From an uncultured Terriglobus sp. (GTDB taxonomy: Bacteria > Acidobacteriota > Terriglobia > Terriglobales > Acidobacteriaceae), in the NCBI GenBank assembly GCA_937871605.1, contig CALMRM010000003.1, positions 1,251-9,579 on the forward strand: a DNA stretch of 8,329 bases, given 5' to 3'. The notes under the pieces are model-generated. The model did no database searches, had not been told where the DNA came from, and saw only the letters and a program-made list of their open reading frames with translations. The position numbers and the translations under genes are program-made. Below are positions 7,167 to 8,329 of the stretch, piece by piece. Position 1 is the stretch's first letter; the number at the start of each line of letters is the position of its first letter.

Positions 7167-7622
7167 TCACAGGTGGTCCCGCAGAAAGCCCATGTCGCGC
7201 GCTGCCACCATTAGTTCGCGAATCTTGCTACGGTGCGCCTCGTCCACCTCTTGAAACGCCAGCCCCACGCGCAAGCCATCCACACGCGCTACCCACACAC
7301 GCACGCCAAGCAGGCCTGCGCCAAACGACAGGTCCACCAGGCCGTGCGTCCAGATGTCCACAGCCGCAGCAAAGGTTGCCAGCAGACCCGATTCGCTGAG
7401 GTTTTCGCAAGTGCCCTCCACCTCTTCGCCGTCCTGTGGCCTAAACAGCACGGGAAACAGGACATCCTGCCGCTCAGCCCGGTTCGCGTACCGGCGGGCG
7501 GCGACAGCGTTCGATGCGAGCAATCCTTTGCGAGACTCGGCGAACACGCTCACCTCATTGCGTCCACATACGATGCGACACGCATGCTCCCATGCCTCCC
7601 GTCCCACCATCAGCCACGTCAC
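7167..7622 (-). CDS. PilZ-domain protein (putative c-di-GMP receptor)
   Basis: The 151-residue protein has a PilZ domain at about 43-140. The c-di-GMP signature is present as RxxxR (R44-YAN-R48) and NxSxxG (N74-L-S76-ES-G79), and the domain ends with the usual GLRVGLAFQEVD strand. It is therefore expected to bind cyclic-di-GMP in the cytoplasm and act as a small adaptor or regulator; its target is unknown. The first 40 residues (including WEHACRIVCGRNEVSVFAES) match nothing I recognise. The GTG start at 7622 follows the LolA stop by 2 bases, which implies co-transcription and probably translational coupling; an ATG at 7610 and a GTG at 7607 are alternatives. No clear terminator follows it before the next gene. 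Confidence 0.8.
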   Translation of the reverse strand: MTWLMVGREAWEHACRIVCGRNEVSVFAESRKGLLASNAVAARRYANRAERQDVLFPVLFRPQDGEEVEGTCENLSESGLLATFAAAVDIWTHGLVDLSFGAGLLGVRVWVARVDGLRVGLAFQEVDEAHRSKIRELMVAARDMGFLRDHL

Positions 7623-7624
7623 GG

Positions 7625-8314
7625 CTATGTGGGCGGCAATCCTTCCACCACTGCGACGCCGGGCGGTGGGACAAAACGGAATTCACCGTCCGCAACCGGC
7701 ACGTTCTCCTGCATGTCGCCAAACTCGAAGCGCGTCACCGTGCCATCCATCTCACGCAACTCCAACCCGGCGATGGCACCCGTGGCAGGCTGTACGCGCA
7801 CAGCGATCGCCTGCACCCGCGCGCTCTCTGGCCCGCTGTTCGAGCGGGGTCTGCCCGTCAGCACAACGGTACCCGCTGCTGCTGGCTCGGTGTGAAGGCC
7901 GTCCAGTTCCCTCTCCAACTGCGTATGGCCCAGCAAAAAGCGCAAGGGCGAGCGCAGGTCGTCCAATTGCTTTGCCGGGATGCGCTGCGCCTGAGGGTCG
8001 CCCGGCACGTAACTGATGGCTGCCTTGCCATCCAGCACAAACAGCTTGCCACCCGCGTACTGCCACCGCATGCGACCCGGTTTGGCCAACAGCAGGGTGC
8101 CGTGCTCTGTGCGCTGCTGGCCCATGCCGCTGTAGCTTTCGGTAAATGCGGTGCGCAGGCTGCGCAGGTGGTTGTAGTGCGCGTCCACCCTGCTAGCCAG
8201 CGCGTGCACATCCTGTTGGGCATCGGCGGTTCGCATCACCATGCCAAATCCACAGACCGAACAAATGAAGAGCGTCCGCAACGTGCGCGGAGTTACCGCA
8301 AAGTGCGCATACAC
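7625..8314 (-). CDS. lolA: LolA-like outer-membrane lipoprotein carrier protein
   Basis: LolA carries lipoproteins across the periplasm from the LolCDE transporter to the outer membrane. The 229-residue product has a signal peptide (about 1-32, ending RTADA) and a LolA fold: helix DVHALASRVDAHYNHLRSLRTAF (35-57), then GTLLLAKPGRMRWQY (72-86), GKLFVLDGKAAISYVPGD (89-106) and the closing FRFVPPPGVAVVEG (212-225). Length is close to the family norm. The start is GTG at 8314, with AGGAGG 5 bases upstream; the nearby ATG at 8310 is out of frame. The sequence runs into the PilZ gene with 2 bases between stop and start. It could be a LolA-fold paralogue rather than the housekeeping LolA, since the upstream neighbour is outside the window. 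Confidence 0.85.
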   Translation of the reverse strand: MYAHFAVTPRTLRTLFICSVCGFGMVMRTADAQQDVHALASRVDAHYNHLRSLRTAFTESYSGMGQQRTEHGTLLLAKPGRMRWQYAGGKLFVLDGKAAISYVPGDPQAQRIPAKQLDDLRSPLRFLLGHTQLERELDGLHTEPAAAGTVVLTGRPRSNSGPESARVQAIAVRVQPATGAIAGLELREMDGTVTRFEFGDMQENVPVADGEFRFVPPPGVAVVEGLPPT

Positions 8315-8319
8315 CTTGG

Positions 8320-8325
8320 CCTCCT
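8320..8325 (-). promoter_or_regulatory. Shine-Dalgarno site of the LolA gene
   Basis: A perfect AGGAGG on the minus strand lies 5 bases before GTG 8314 and fixes that start. Confidence 0.85.
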
Positions 8326-8329
8326 TTGG

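Overview
The window is high-GC bacterial DNA, densely coded and with short intergenic gaps. It holds seven protein-coding genes (one cut by the window edge) and no RNA genes, insertion sequences or CRISPR arrays that I can see. The gene mix suggests a soil-type Acidobacteriota, perhaps Acidobacteriaceae: a bacterial GH15 glucoamylase, a soluble PQQ sugar/alcohol dehydrogenase, an ApbE-DUF2271 fusion beside a PepSY membrane protein, and a LolA/PilZ pair. This placement is inferred from gene content and composition only.

Layout. Positions 1-952 (-) hold the N-terminal part of a GH15 glucoamylase. It is divergent from a Mn-type superoxide dismutase (1093-1710, +), which ends in a very clear intrinsic terminator (1728-1757). 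Next comes a secreted PQQ-dependent dehydrogenase (1839-3830, +), whose start codon is overlapped by a perfect 6-4-6 palindrome. It converges on the end of a three-gene minus-strand cluster. In transcription order this cluster is a signal-peptide protein with eight EF-hand loops (7031-6090), an ApbE FAD:protein FMN transferase fused to DUF2271 (6070-4499), and a three-helix PepSY-type membrane protein (about 4470-3859). A plausible sigma-70 promoter (7082-7110) lies upstream of the cluster. Further upstream, also on the minus strand, a LolA-like lipoprotein carrier (8314-7625) and a PilZ-domain protein (7622-7167) are almost certainly co-transcribed; their stop and start are 2 bases apart.

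How the genes may work together. The minus-strand cluster looks like an envelope redox module. The PepSY protein would be the membrane part, the ApbE-DUF2271 protein the periplasmic flavin-related part, and the EF-hand protein a periplasmic Ca2+ (or other metal ion) binder. The neighbouring PQQ dehydrogenase is also a periplasmic redox enzyme needing a divalent metal, but it is on the opposite strand and a link is only suggested by proximity. The most unusual points are the missing metal-ligand Asp in the ApbE domain, a possible FMN-acceptor-like motif in the fused DUF2271 domain, and the tandem-duplicated, closely spaced EF-hand pairs.
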